Below, in pieces: positions 25,593 to 34,955 of a stretch of DNA of 64,000 bases. Location of the stretch: positions 1,364,001-1,428,000 of the forward strand of contig OZ252012.1 of assembly GCA_965247395.1 (NCBI GenBank), read 5' to 3'. The translations under genes and the position numbers were made by a program. The DNA is from CAYRJD01 sp965247395. GTDB taxonomy: Bacteria > Actinomycetota > Acidimicrobiia > Acidimicrobiales > Poriferisodalaceae. The number at the start of each line of letters is the position of its first letter. Within the stretch, counting starts at the first letter, position 1. Below the pieces are notes generated by a model that ran no database searches, had not been told where the DNA came from, and worked only from the letters and a program-made list of their open reading frames with translations.

Positions 25593-26642
25593 CTATTCTG
25601 CCCAGGACTTGACCTTTGCGATGACCTCCAGCGGGTTTTCAGTGTCAGGCGGAATGGTGATGTCTAGGTAGCTCACGCCAACCTCGCGATATACCTCAAT
25701 CCGCTCGCGCACCCGACCTTCGTCTCCGGTCAAACTGGCTCGGTCGACATAATCCTCCGGCACCGCGGCGAACGCCTCTTCACGTTTACCCGACAAAAAC
25801 AGGTCCTGAATCTGCTCGGCTTCTTTTTCGTAGCCGTAACGCTTAAACAAATCGTTGTAAAAGTTCTTGTTCTTTGCGCCCATGCCACCCACATAAAAAC
25901 CAACGTTGTCGCGAACCGCCTTGCGAGCGGCGTCGGTAGCTGAACCCGAACCCAGAGATACGGTGCCGCCGGCGATTATCTTCAGTTCACCCAAATCGTC
26001 AGAGCGGCGGGCTTTACCAGCGGTAAGAGAGTCGCCCCAAACCTCGTCGAATTTCTCGGGCAAGAAATGAATCGGCTGCCACACTTGCGCTAGCTCGGCG
26101 GTCATCTCTACATTGCTCGGCCCGATCGAGGCCACCGCTATGGGGATGTCTCGGCGCAGAGGCTTGCACATCAGGCGTAGGGGTTTGCCTAGACCGGTGC
26201 CTTCGTCTGGCGGCAGCGGCAAAGAGACGGCGCGGCCATTATGTTCAACCTTGTCGCCGGACCACACCTGGCGGCATATTTCGATGACGTCGCGGGTACG
26301 GCCCAGTGGCTTGTGAAACGGCACACCGTGCCAGCCTTCAATCACCTGCGGTCCGGACGTGCCCAGGCCGAGAATGAAACGGCCACCGCTGAGCGTGTCA
26401 ATAGTCATGGCGGTTTGAGCGATGATGGCTGGGCTGCGCGAGAACACGGGCAAGATGCCGGTCATTAGCTCGATGCGTTCGGTGCGCGCAGCTATGAACG
26501 CCAGTGTGGACACCAGGTCGTAGCCGTAGATCTCGCCGCCCCAGACCAGATCGACTCCTGCCGATTCCAGGTCGGTTACGTGCTGGGTTAGGCGGTCTGG
26601 GTCGAGACTGGCGCCCGCGCCGATGGCAGTTGAAACTTTCAC
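25593..26642 (-). CDS. LLM-class F420-dependent oxidoreductase
   Basis: A 349-residue luciferase-like TIM-barrel protein. Seen: 'LESAGVDLVWGGEIYGYDLVSTLAFIAARTERIEL' in part at about 28-60, 'DTLSGGRFILGLGTSGPQVIEGWHG' in part at about 102-125 and 'AVASIGPSNVEMTAELAQ' near 170. The G-R-F-I-L-G-L-G-T-S-G-P pattern is typical of the F420-binding branch. The substrate is unknown. It starts with GTG 26642 and heads the minus-strand run thioesterase-carboxyltransferase-pepN with a 51-nt gap. Confidence 0.88.
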   Translation of the reverse strand: MKVSTAIGAGASLDPDRLTQHVTDLESAGVDLVWGGEIYGYDLVSTLAFIAARTERIELMTGILPVFSRSPAIIAQTAMTIDTLSGGRFILGLGTSGPQVIEGWHGVPFHKPLGRTRDVIEICRQVWSGDKVEHNGRAVSLPLPPDEGTGLGKPLRLMCKPLRRDIPIAVASIGPSNVEMTAELAQVWQPIHFLPEKFDEVWGDSLTAGKARRSDDLGELKIIAGGTVSLGSGSATDAARKAVRDNVGFYVGGMGAKNKNFYNDLFKRYGYEKEAEQIQDLFLSGKREEAFAAVPEDYVDRASLTGDEGRVRERIEVYREVGVSYLDITIPPDTENPLEVIAKVKSWAE

Positions 26643-26680
26643 GCCCGCGATACTAGGTAACGAGTGAGACAGTCGCTTGT

Positions 26681-26780
26681 GTTATTGCCTGGCAGCGAGT
26701 GCTACTGCCAAGCAGCCAGTGTTATCGCCTGGCGGACAGTGTTATTGCCGGACGGACAGTGTTATCGCCGGACGGCTAGT
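26681..26780. repeat. 20-bp tandem repeat, five units
   Basis: Five imperfect 20-bp units of the form GTTATxGCCxGGCGGACAGT start at 26681, 26701, 26721, 26741 and 26761. The last unit carries the stop codon of the membrane-protein gene (26762-27769). No spacers are present, so it is not a CRISPR array. Confidence 0.85.
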
Positions 26781-27769
26781 TCTAACTGCCAGTTTCCGCA
26801 CGCATCGGTCTCGAAAAACTGGCCGTCTTCAAGCTCCACCCGGCGGCCGTAGGCGTCGCCAAAGTGAGTGCGGACAACGGACTCAAGGTTGCCGGTGGCA
26901 TCACTGGTGACGGCCAGATAGCACAGCGACCCGGTGCCCGAAGCGACATAACGACCCGGTGCTATGTCGCTACCGACCAAGTACATGCCGTCTTGGGTGA
27001 CGAAATCTCTCGGCTGAATTTGATCGTCAGTTGTGTCGTTGGCTTGAACCTCGCCTTGATCGGTGGGGTAATCGGTGGACTTATTGGTGGATTTATTGTT
27101 GGAGTAATCGATGGATTGATCGTTGCTGTTGAGACCGTCGACGGTCGGGCTAGTGGCCGCCGTTGTCGAGTTGCTTGTGCCGGAAGACCCGCCGGTGGAA
27201 GAGCTGGTTGCAGGGTCGGAAACAGCGCTTGAAGGTTCTCCGGTGGAAGACCCAGTAGAAGCTCCGCTGGTGGAAGACCCAGTGGGCGGCTCAGCGTTTG
27301 CTGGAGTTGGTGAGGTTGCTGAGGTTGATGCAGCGTCCAGGGTTTGCGACTCACCGGGATCGCTGTCTGAGCCGAACGCCCATAATGAAAAAATCACTGC
27401 TCCTACGCCAAGAAGCAACCCGGCCAGAAACATCATCGCTGCAACGCTTTGAGTTGTCTCGCGGAATCGTTGGGAGCCTCGAGAGCCTTGGCCGGGGCGC
27501 TCGCCGGATTCGGTTGGCCTTGATTCTTGGCCAGAGGATTCTTGGCTGGAGCTTGGGAGTGGAGCAGCCGTTTGCGTAGTTGAAGCAGCCGCTGGGGTCG
27601 GTCTGGTTGCGGCTGATTGGCCCACGGCTGACTCGGCTGACATATTCTCACCGGGCACACCGACGCCTGGCGGGCTTTCTCCCGACAGGCTGGCGTCCGA
27701 ATCTGAGGTTGAACCCGGTCCAAAAAACCGGCCGAGAGCCTTCGCTGAATGGGCCAACAACTCAAGCAA
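26762..27769 (-). CDS. Single-pass membrane protein with low-complexity linker and extracytoplasmic C-terminal domain
   Basis: 335 residues. A cytoplasmic-looking N-terminus (MLELLAHSAKALGRFFGPG, then Ser/Pro-rich) is followed by one membrane helix at about 108-130 (AAMMFLAGLLLGVGAVIFSLWAF) and a long Ser/Thr/Gly/Asn linker. The C-terminal domain is about 75 residues with 'DGMYLVGSDIAPGRYVASG' and two Cys in 'SLCYLAV' and 'TDACGNW'. That domain pattern (G-x-Y-x-V-G-x-D-I-x-P-G-x-Y) is frequent in exported actinobacterial proteins of unknown function. The gene is divergent from the VanY-domain gene. Its 5' end and promoter have been tandemly duplicated. Confidence 0.65.
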   Translation of the reverse strand: MLELLAHSAKALGRFFGPGSTSDSDASLSGESPPGVGVPGENMSAESAVGQSAATRPTPAAASTTQTAAPLPSSSQESSGQESRPTESGERPGQGSRGSQRFRETTQSVAAMMFLAGLLLGVGAVIFSLWAFGSDSDPGESQTLDAASTSATSPTPANAEPPTGSSTSGASTGSSTGEPSSAVSDPATSSSTGGSSGTSNSTTAATSPTVDGLNSNDQSIDYSNNKSTNKSTDYPTDQGEVQANDTTDDQIQPRDFVTQDGMYLVGSDIAPGRYVASGTGSLCYLAVTSDATGNLESVVRTHFGDAYGRRVELEDGQFFETDACGNWQLELAVRR

Positions 27770-27770
27770 T

Positions 27771-28115
27771 TTAATGGTTACCTTGTGTCAGTGTCAGCAT
27801 TGCCGTCAGCATCGCCGCGCAACGGTACAACACCCCTGACGTGAGCAGATTCGCGGGCAGACCACTGCAAAAAGCCGGTCTATCTGGGCTATCAGCCATT
27901 GTTGCTGTGGTTGTAATCGCCGCTGGGGTCGGTCTGGTTGCGGCTGATTGGCCCACGGCTGGCATGTCTTCGGCTGACTCGGCTGACATATTTTCGCCGG
28001 GCACACCGACGCCTGGCGGGCTTTCTCCCGACAGGCTTTCTGCCGAATCTGAGGTTGAACCCGGTCCAAAAAACCGGCCGAGAGCCTTCGCTGAATGGGC
28101 CAACAACTCAAGCAA
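27771..28115 (-). pseudogene. Truncated extra 5' end of the membrane-protein gene
   Basis: The first about 65 codons match those of the 26762-27769 gene (MLELLAHSAKALGRFFGPG). The frame then runs into antisense of the VanY-domain gene's start and stops after 114 codons. It has its own copy of the promoter, so a short peptide without a membrane helix could be made. Probably non-functional. Confidence 0.65.
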
Positions 28116-28185
28116 TTTAATGGTTACCTTGTGTCAGTGTCAGCATTGCCGTCAGCATCGCCGCGCAACGGTACAACACCCCTGA
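27841..28185 (+). pseudogene. Truncated extra 5' end of the VanY-domain gene
   Basis: GTG 27841 begins an exact copy of the VanY-domain gene's N-terminal signal/anchor segment (MSRFAGRPLQKAGLSGLSAI...). It diverges after about 68 codons at the recombination junction and stops at 114 codons. It overlaps the truncated minus-strand frame almost completely. Confidence 0.65.
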
Positions 28186-28186
28186 C

Positions 28187-30298
28187 GTGAGCAGATTCGC
28201 GGGCAGACCACTGCAAAAAGCCGGTCTATCTGGGCTATCAGCCATTGTTGCTGTGGTTGTAATCGCCGCTGGGGTCGGTCTGGTTGCGGCTGATTGGCCC
28301 ACGGCTGGCATGTCTTCGGCTGACTCGGCTGACATATTTTCGCCGGGCACGCCAACGCCTGGCGGGCTTTCTCCCGACAGGCTTTCTGCCGATGGGCTGA
28401 CGTCTGAACTTGAATCGCAGGCTGGCCAGGGAGTCGTGCTTGGCGCGGCTGAAAATCAAGCTGAATCAGCCAGCACTATGCCTACCCACCCAATGCCTAC
28501 CCACCTAATGCCTACCTACCTAGGACCTACCCACCCAAACTCCATCAGTCCCGACTCAGTAAGGCCTGCCGGACCCTTTCAAAATCTGAACGTAGCCGTC
28601 AATAATCTGAACGTGGCCGTTGATACAGCTACTACTCCAATTGCTTCAGCGCAAGCCCCTTTATTTAGGCAAGCCTCCTTGTTATCTAGTTTTTCTCCAT
28701 CTGACAGGGCGCTCATTTCCGCGATCTCCCAACAGGCATTCATTGACGCAACACTTGACGTCAGCGAGGCGTTTTTTGGCGTAATACGCGGCGCACAACC
28801 AAACCTGAACACCCTGCAACTGGCGGGTGGAGACACCAGCACGGTTACAAACACGATTACAAACACTGGGGCTGACGCAGCTGGAGATGCCAAGGCGGAT
28901 GCGAGCGTAGATACCCCTACAAATGTCCTCCCCGGCATCCCTGCCGATGCTCCTGGCGGTATCACTACAGATACCGCTGCAGATCCCTCTGGAGATATCG
29001 CGGCCGACAACGTAGCTATCAGCGGGGGCGCAAGACCTATAGAAGGTGCCACCGGGCGGCTCTCCTTGCTGGTGCGGTTTCCGAATCGGCTTGATTTGGA
29101 AATCACTGATGCCTGGGAGAGCCAACATGAATGGTTGTTGACAGCGGCGTTGGCGCAAGCGGGAATCTGCTCATCTAGCGGTGTTACTGACGGAGCTCAC
29201 AGCGTTACTGGCACTGCCGGAAACACCGGCACAAACAGCACAGTCGGCTGCGATGAATTGGTCGCTCAGCTAGTCCCTTCGATGGAGCCACCCGAGCGCG
29301 GTGAATATGAACGCGTTGCCCAAGAACGCACAGCGGGCACCTCTGTGCCAACGCGCACATACCTAGCAGCTGCATTTGAGCTCGCTCTCTGGCGACCGGT
29401 TGGTATGCATCCTGCCGCAGCGGACATTTACCGCCAGATAGCTGCCAGCACGCGCCTACAAACCGCTAGCGACGACTTCGGTTGCGACATCTCCGCATTG
29501 TGGATAGCGGCCGCTGTTGAGTCGGAGCTGCCGTTGGTCGGGGCAATAAACTTTGGGGTGATTTCCTTGACCGGTGAGCTTTCGGATAACGCTCACGAAG
29601 ACCGCGCCTATGACATTCCTTCGCTGGCGCGTTTCGCCGCACGCAGGGGTTGCGAGGCTGCCGACGCGGCAATGCGCGGGAACGGGGCAACGGGTGGCGC
29701 AACGAACCCGGTTGCAACGCTAAAACTGGCGACAGACGCTCCGTTTTGGCATCGGCCTGACACCGACAACCTGTCCGACCGCATCTCTCTCACCATCAAT
29801 CCCACGCTGGCACGCTGGCGCTTGTATGACGCCGAGCTGATCGGCAGCTTTCGCTCTTGCGACATAGCTGAGCGTATTTTACCTAGCCCGGAAACAGTAT
29901 TTGCGGGGAGATTTCAGGTTCATCCATGTTTGTCAGAGGCGTTAGCGGCACTAGTTGCTGCGGCCCGTGCCAACGGCATCTACCTGAACGGCTGGGGGTG
30001 GCGCTCAACCCAGCAACAGGTGACCCTGAGAATCTCAAACTGCTCTCTGCCGTCACGTCATGCTGACAGCTACCGAATTGAGTTGTCGTTAGCGTCTTCC
30101 TCAATTTGCACCCCTCTGACCGCGCCACCTGGTTACTCACGACATGAGGCTGGCTTGGCCGTGGATTTTGTTTGCGGTAGCAGCAATCAAGCACTGGGCT
30201 ACGGCCGCTGCTATCGCTGGTTGGTGCGCAACGCTCACCAGTTTGGCTTTTACAACCTGCCAAGCGAACCCTGGCATTGGTCCATCGACGGCCGCTAG
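28187..30298 (+). CDS. Exported protein with C-terminal VanY-type D-Ala-D-Ala carboxypeptidase domain
   Basis: 703 residues. An N-terminal anchor or signal (IVAVVVIAAGVGLVAA, about 19-35) leads into a long low-complexity region with small repeats (MPTHPMPTHLMPTYLGPTHP in part at about 98-117; NLNVAV twice at about 132-145) and an Asp/Ala/Gly-rich stretch near 215-275. A middle segment (about 280-560) has several Cys. The last about 110 residues form a LAS-family peptidase: 'GWGWRSTQQQ', the zinc motif SRHEAGLAVDF, and 'EPWHW' just before the end. Such domains trim peptidoglycan stem peptides. The stop codon lies in the first unit of a 32-bp tandem repeat. Confidence 0.8.
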   Translation: MSRFAGRPLQKAGLSGLSAIVAVVVIAAGVGLVAADWPTAGMSSADSADIFSPGTPTPGGLSPDRLSADGLTSELESQAGQGVVLGAAENQAESASTMPTHPMPTHLMPTYLGPTHPNSISPDSVRPAGPFQNLNVAVNNLNVAVDTATTPIASAQAPLFRQASLLSSFSPSDRALISAISQQAFIDATLDVSEAFFGVIRGAQPNLNTLQLAGGDTSTVTNTITNTGADAAGDAKADASVDTPTNVLPGIPADAPGGITTDTAADPSGDIAADNVAISGGARPIEGATGRLSLLVRFPNRLDLEITDAWESQHEWLLTAALAQAGICSSSGVTDGAHSVTGTAGNTGTNSTVGCDELVAQLVPSMEPPERGEYERVAQERTAGTSVPTRTYLAAAFELALWRPVGMHPAAADIYRQIAASTRLQTASDDFGCDISALWIAAAVESELPLVGAINFGVISLTGELSDNAHEDRAYDIPSLARFAARRGCEAADAAMRGNGATGGATNPVATLKLATDAPFWHRPDTDNLSDRISLTINPTLARWRLYDAELIGSFRSCDIAERILPSPETVFAGRFQVHPCLSEALAALVAAARANGIYLNGWGWRSTQQQVTLRISNCSLPSRHADSYRIELSLASSSICTPLTAPPGYSRHEAGLAVDFVCGSSNQALGYGRCYRWLVRNAHQFGFYNLPSEPWHWSIDGR

Positions 30299-30384
30299 AC
30301 GCGACGTCGGAAACCACAGACGGCCGCTAGACGCGGCGTCGGAAAGCACGGTCGGCCGCTAGACGCGACGTCGGAAAACACACG
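30289..30384 (+). repeat. 32-bp tandem repeat, three units
   Basis: Units start at 30289, 30321 and 30353 (CGGCCGCTAGACGCGRCGTC then GGAAA and a variable end). The first unit contains the last codons and stop of the VanY-domain gene, so each further unit repeats that stop. No spacers, so not CRISPR. Confidence 0.9.
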
Positions 30385-30445
30385 CGGCCCACAGATACCG
30401 ATGGCAAACAGAACGCCCCGGCTCCTCTGCGTCTAGCTTGTTGCG

Positions 30446-31378
30446 ATGGCAAATTCTGAAAAAATCGAGTTCGGTGTCGGACTCCCCCACATGGGGCGCA
30501 TCGCAACCCGCGACTCAATGCTTAAATTTTGCTCCGAGGTGGAGCGCATGGGCTTCGCTTCTGGCTGGACCAGCGACCACGTGTGTTGGCCGAGCGAATT
30601 CGCTTCGAAGTATCCCTACTCCGACGATGGATCGTTTTCAGCTCCATCCAAAACCAGCTGGCTCGACCCCATCGGCACGCTGCTGTTCGCAGCGGCGGTT
30701 ACAGAATCACTGCGTTTGGGATTTAGCGTGTTGATCTTGCCTTATCGGCCACCAGTGGCTACCGCTAAGCAGCTTGCAACTATTGATGTGCTGTCGCAGG
30801 GTCGGCTGATCTTGGGTGTTGGCGTGGGTTGGATGCGTGAAGAAGCCGAAGTGCTGGGCATGCCTTGGGATCGCCGCGGTAAGCGCTCTGATGAGCAGTT
30901 GGAGATTTTTGAGGCGTTATTTACTCAGGAAGACCCCAGCTACGACGGAGAATTCTACTCGTTCGTGCCGGTTGGCTTTGAGCCGAAACCCGTACAAAAC
31001 CCGGTTCCCGTGTGGGTAGGTGGTAACACGAAAGCGGCGTTTCAGCGGACGGCACGCTTTGGGCATGGATTTCATGCTGCGTTTGAACCGCTGACACGGG
31101 TAACCGCCGAATGGGATGAAATCGCTAACGAATGCTCACAGATCGGGCGTAGTCGTGACGAAATCACGCTGTCGTTGCGCTATTACTTAGACCCAGGCAG
31201 CACGATGAAGCCAGAGGTGTCAGTCGCAGGATCTACCGAACAGATGGTTGACATGGTGGGACGTGTCTTAGACACCGGTGTAACACACTTGGTGCTTGAC
31301 CCGGTAGTGCGAGGTGGTTTGGACGGTCGGCTCGAAGCGCTAGAGGCGTTTATGGCTGATGTAGCCACCCAGTTCTAA
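30446..31378 (+). CDS. LLM-class F420-dependent oxidoreductase
   Basis: A 310-residue luciferase-like protein of the TIGR03619 type. Seen: 'FGVGLPHMGRIATRDSMLKF' in part, 'SGWTSDHVCWP' (about 41-51), 'QLATIDVLSQGRLILGVGVGWMREE' in part (about 110-132), and 'PVPVWVGGNTKAAFQRTARFG' in part (about 190-208). The substrate is unknown. Degraded pieces of its 3' end (the GVTHLVLDPVVRGGL coding region) are found downstream among the CWB2 genes at 38588 and 43089, which shows that this gene end was carried along during duplication. It converges with CWB2 copy 1; only 44 bp separate the stops and no hairpin is seen. Confidence 0.88.
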   Translation: MANSEKIEFGVGLPHMGRIATRDSMLKFCSEVERMGFASGWTSDHVCWPSEFASKYPYSDDGSFSAPSKTSWLDPIGTLLFAAAVTESLRLGFSVLILPYRPPVATAKQLATIDVLSQGRLILGVGVGWMREEAEVLGMPWDRRGKRSDEQLEIFEALFTQEDPSYDGEFYSFVPVGFEPKPVQNPVPVWVGGNTKAAFQRTARFGHGFHAAFEPLTRVTAEWDEIANECSQIGRSRDEITLSLRYYLDPGSTMKPEVSVAGSTEQMVDMVGRVLDTGVTHLVLDPVVRGGLDGRLEALEAFMADVATQF

Positions 31379-31422
31379 GTAAAGAACTAAGAGACTATTT
31401 TTGCTCTAATAAGTTTTGGTTA

Positions 31423-34400
31423 TCAACCTGCCCGTAGACGGTAGTTAGCAGCTGCCTCACTTGATTTGCAGGTAGCGGCACTCGTACAATCAGCGGTGCC
31501 CGATTTGACATACGAGTAAGCCAGGTCTGCTGGCAAGTTGATCGTGTCCCCAGATTTTGGTAAATCAAACAGAGAAGCCACACCCGTACTAAGCGTGAAT
31601 GAAAACTTGTTATCTAGTTCTTCGGTAACGGAGCCCCAGTTGTCAATTACGTTTGTCGGGTAGTTGGATGCACCCTTATTCACGGTCTTCAAACCACCGT
31701 AATCAAAGCCCTGCACAATGCCGTTATATGTCAAGGTAACAGTGACCTCACTTTCACCATCAGTTAGCGTCCTGCGATCTGAAAGCGGCTGGCCACAGTC
31801 GATATGTCCGCCGTCTACACTGGCCGTTACACCGCCTGCACTATCTACACTTCCAAGGTCGGCAATATTACTGCAATCTGCTCCGGCGGTGAGTGACAAA
31901 TCTTCCGTTGCAAGCTCGGTGTTTTCAAGAGCAGCGCTGGAGATGTTGAAGAGCTCACCAACTTCCTTGTTGTCAAGCAAGGCTGTTACAGCGGTGTTAA
32001 GCGTTGCGTCGTCATCAAATCCGATTCGAATCGTCTTGCGAGATTCGAGCAAGTTGACCGAAACCTCAGGCACATCATCGTCATCGCTGGGTAATTCAAA
32101 CCAGTCCACATGCCAAGCATTGCCAGCAGCACCGCCAGCAAGACCATCTGCTTTAGCCGTAATGGTCAGCATGTTGTAAACAGCATCAGTCACGAGATCT
32201 GCGTCATTGCCTGTGATGTTTAAGGTATCGGTATATCTAAACCATTCCCATTTGGCAACCTGCGGGGCCTTCTCTATTACTGAGACCTCGCTTTCGCCGC
32301 CAACTAACGCCCTTGGAGCGCTATGCACGTGTCCACAGTCTCTATATCCGCCGTCCTCACCTTTAGGGAGGTATGCACCACCAAGTTCGGCTAAATCACT
32401 ACATTTTTGCAAGGGATTGAGGAATATCAAATCTGCCATTGCAAGCTCAATGTTTTCAAGAGCAGCGCTGGAAATGATGAAGAGTTCACCAACTTCCTTG
32501 TTGTCAAGCAAGGCTGTTATAGCGGTGTCAAGCGTTGCGTCGTCATCAAATCCGATTCGAATCGTCTTGCTAGATTTGAGCAAGTTGACCGAAACCTCAG
32601 GTACAGTATCAGCGTCGGCGGGCAACGCAAACCAGGCCACATACCAATCGTTGCCCGCAGCACCGCCAGCAGGACCATCTGCTTTAGCTGTAATAGTCAG
32701 CATATTATGAACAGCATCAGTCACGCGATCGTTGTCACCGCCAGGACTGTTTGCGGTGTCGGTATATCTAAACCATTGCCACCTGGCGTTCTGCAAGGGC
32801 TTCACGTTCTCTGTTGTTACTGAGGTAACAGGCCGTGAAACGGTTGCTCGTGTAACACGCGGGAGAGTGTCAAATTCAGCCACTCGTACAGAAGTGGTGC
32901 GGGATTTGTTGCCCGATGTGTCTGCAAAAGCGCCAGCAGCCAGCGTTACACGCTCACCCGCTGCCAACGGTGTCTGAACGGGTTCAAGAGTAGATCCATC
33001 CGCTACACATATGTCATCAGCCGGATCGGCGGGTGTGCCAGCATCGTCAAGACCAAACAAGCAAATTATAAGATTCTTGTCAGTTGAATCGGGGTGAACA
33101 GCCGCAGTAGGTAGGGCGTTGCCATTCCGTTCTATGTTTGTGACATCAAACGTACTTGCAGTAGTAGCAAGATTTGTTTCGGTAACCACAATTCGAATGG
33201 TGGTCGCATCCGCGGGAGCAACGAGCCGAACGTTTGGACGTAGATTGTCTGACACGATTCGCGAAACGGTGTAAGTAGTAGCTACAACCCTACGTTTATC
33301 TGTGCCAGCGCCTTTTATCTTTCCGCCAAGTACAGAGATCCTCGTACCAGCAACAAGCGCATCAGCTACGCCATCTAGCCTTACCGTTACTGTTCTACCG
33401 CTTATGATCACCGTGTCGTTGGTAAGCAGAGGCGCTCCACCTACTCGGTAGTTTGCCCTATTCTCAGCGTCGATAAGATTCACGTTCCCTGAGAATCTGA
33501 TTGTGAAAGAAGTCGCACCAGCGGTGGCTCTAACGGTCGCTGTTAACGGTTCGGACGTTGTAGCAGCGTCTATGGCTGCTTGCACCACGGTGTTTGATAC
33601 CACATCGGTGCCACCTATAGCGGTTATGGCCAGATCAACAAAAGTCCCATCATCGTTTCGCACGGGAGTGCTTGCTAGATAATCACTGGTCTCGCTTGGT
33701 AGCTGACCGGTTTGCACTAGCAACACTGGCACAACTCCATCAGCACCTGAACCCAAATACGGTCCAGCAGCCACACCATCCGCAAGAGCATTACCGTTCA
33801 CCAAAGCAACCGCGGAAGCGCTCAACGCGATGGTTTGGCAATCAGCTAACTCATCACGAATCGCTAACGCAGTAGCGAAACGATTTTCACCACCAAAACG
33901 AACCACATCCGTTACACCAGCTAAAGCTACGTCTGCAGCCACACCTGCTGACACGGCAGCCTCACCACCAATAATGACCACACGCTCAACCTCAGAATCC
34001 GTCAAATACGCAGACACCACCGTGGGCAGCTCATTAGCTCTTGTCAGCAACACTGGTAGCTCAAGGGCGTAAGCCAAAGGTCCAAGAGCGATCACATCAG
34101 CAACCGAATCATCAACATTCACCAAAATCGCAGTAATAAGCCCAGACTGGCAGTACACGCCAGGCGTACCCATCTCTTCAGCCAAAACAACCGACGTGGC
34201 ATAACGATCCAGACCACCCAAACGCGTCACATTGCGCACAGTCGCCAAACCAGCTAACGCATCCTCAACGCTCTGACTTACGGCCTCAGTTTCACCAGCG
34301 ATATACACATCAGTAATGAACTCATCAACAATGAAATTCTCAACCAAGCGCTACAAGCGATTCGGGGTCGTTAACAACACCGGCGCAGACTTAATAGCAG

Positions 34401-34692
34401 CCAGGCCAGCAGCCGCAGCGGCATCCACCAGGCTCACACCAGACGCCACAATCACCGAATCAACAAAGCCGCCAGAGCCCACCGACTCGACGTATGCCTC
34501 GGCCAAAGCAACCGACGTGGCATAACGATTTGCGCCACCAAAGCGGCGAACACTGGACGTAGCTGTATCACCATCATGGTCATACAAGCTCTCGCTAGCC
34601 GTATTGGCAGCACTCGCGGGTGAACCAGCTACCACCAACACCGACATACCCAACACCACAGCAGCCAACACAACAAAAAAACGGCGAACCAT
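31423..34692 (-). pseudogene. CWB2 surface protein copy 1, interrupted by a nonsense codon
   Basis: The same architecture as copies 2-4: signal peptide (MVRRFFVVLAAVVLG..., ASA cleavage site), three CWB2 repeats (FGGANRYATS, LGGLDRYATS, FGGENRFATA), an Ig-like segment, two C-terminal WxW..RYxDT modules and the shared end NYRLRAG. The codon at 34351-34353 is TAG where copy 2 has TCG (NRL-stop-RLVEN against NRLSRLVEN), so translation stops after 113 codons. The rest stays open for over 970 codons, which implies a recent mutation, a programmed readthrough, or use as a silent recombination donor. An in-frame internal ATG follows the stop but lacks a signal peptide. Confidence 0.85.
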
Positions 34693-34792
34693 CACAAAAC
34701 TCCTATAACACAACCAAGGCTTAAAGCAAACCCCGCAGCACCACAAGCACCGCAAAGCAGACCGAACATAAAACCGTCCAGCAGGAGAACTA

Positions 34793-34804
34793 CCCCCCCC
34801 CCCC
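34793..34804. promoter_or_regulatory. Poly-C tract (12) upstream of CWB2 copy 1
   Basis: Twelve C (G on the coding strand), 101 bp before the start codon. On the coding strand it follows the TGTCACATT box (34805-34813). The TATATT box present in copies 2 and 3 is replaced here by CTCCTGC, so this promoter may be dead. Confidence 0.6.
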
Positions 34805-34891
34805 AATGTGACATCACCTCAAGAGCCGGTGAGACTGCGGCACTGTCAGGCGGTGAAGTGGGCTAGCGGAGTGGTTTGGCCGAAAGAAAAG

Positions 34892-34915
34892 CGGGGCGGC
34901 TTTGCGGCCGCCCCG
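34892..34915. terminator. Bidirectional intrinsic terminator after CWB2 copy 2
   Basis: A 9-bp perfect stem CGGGGCGGC/GCCGCCCCG with a 6-nt loop. TTTT follows on the plus side and, read on the minus strand, CTTTTCTTT follows. It lies 41 bp after the stop of copy 2. Confidence 0.8.
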
Positions 34916-34955
34916 TTTTCTAAGAGATTACTTTTGCTCTAATAAGTTTTGGTTA

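Larger units (their letters stand above)
27591..28400. repeat. Tandem duplication (346 bp) of a divergent promoter region and both gene starts
   Basis: Three units share a core of about 110 bp starting at 27591, 27921 and 28267. The spacer at 27770-27840 recurs at 28116-28186. The middle unit (about 27841-28186) has its left part identical to the start of the VanY-domain gene and its right part identical to the start of the membrane-protein gene, so it is a recombinant of the two ends. The first unit lacks about 16 bp (ggcatgtcttcggct) found in the others. Differences are few, so the event is recent. Confidence 0.88.

Noticed and set aside
26681..26780. Second candidate CRISPR or iteron array
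   Set aside because: The 20-bp units are contiguous and imperfect; no replication gene is near, and the last unit is part of a coding end.
28117..28350. Further minus-strand frame starting MPGENMSAES
   Set aside because: It is antisense to the start of the VanY-domain gene and arises from the tandem duplication.
30289..30384. CRISPR-like array of 32-bp units
   Set aside because: The three units are directly adjacent with no spacers, there is a stop codon in each, and no cas gene is nearby.
34351..34806. Independent 151-residue secreted protein
   Set aside because: It is the N-terminal part of CWB2 copy 1, cut by a nonsense codon; its supposed first residues are translated from the poly-G tract.
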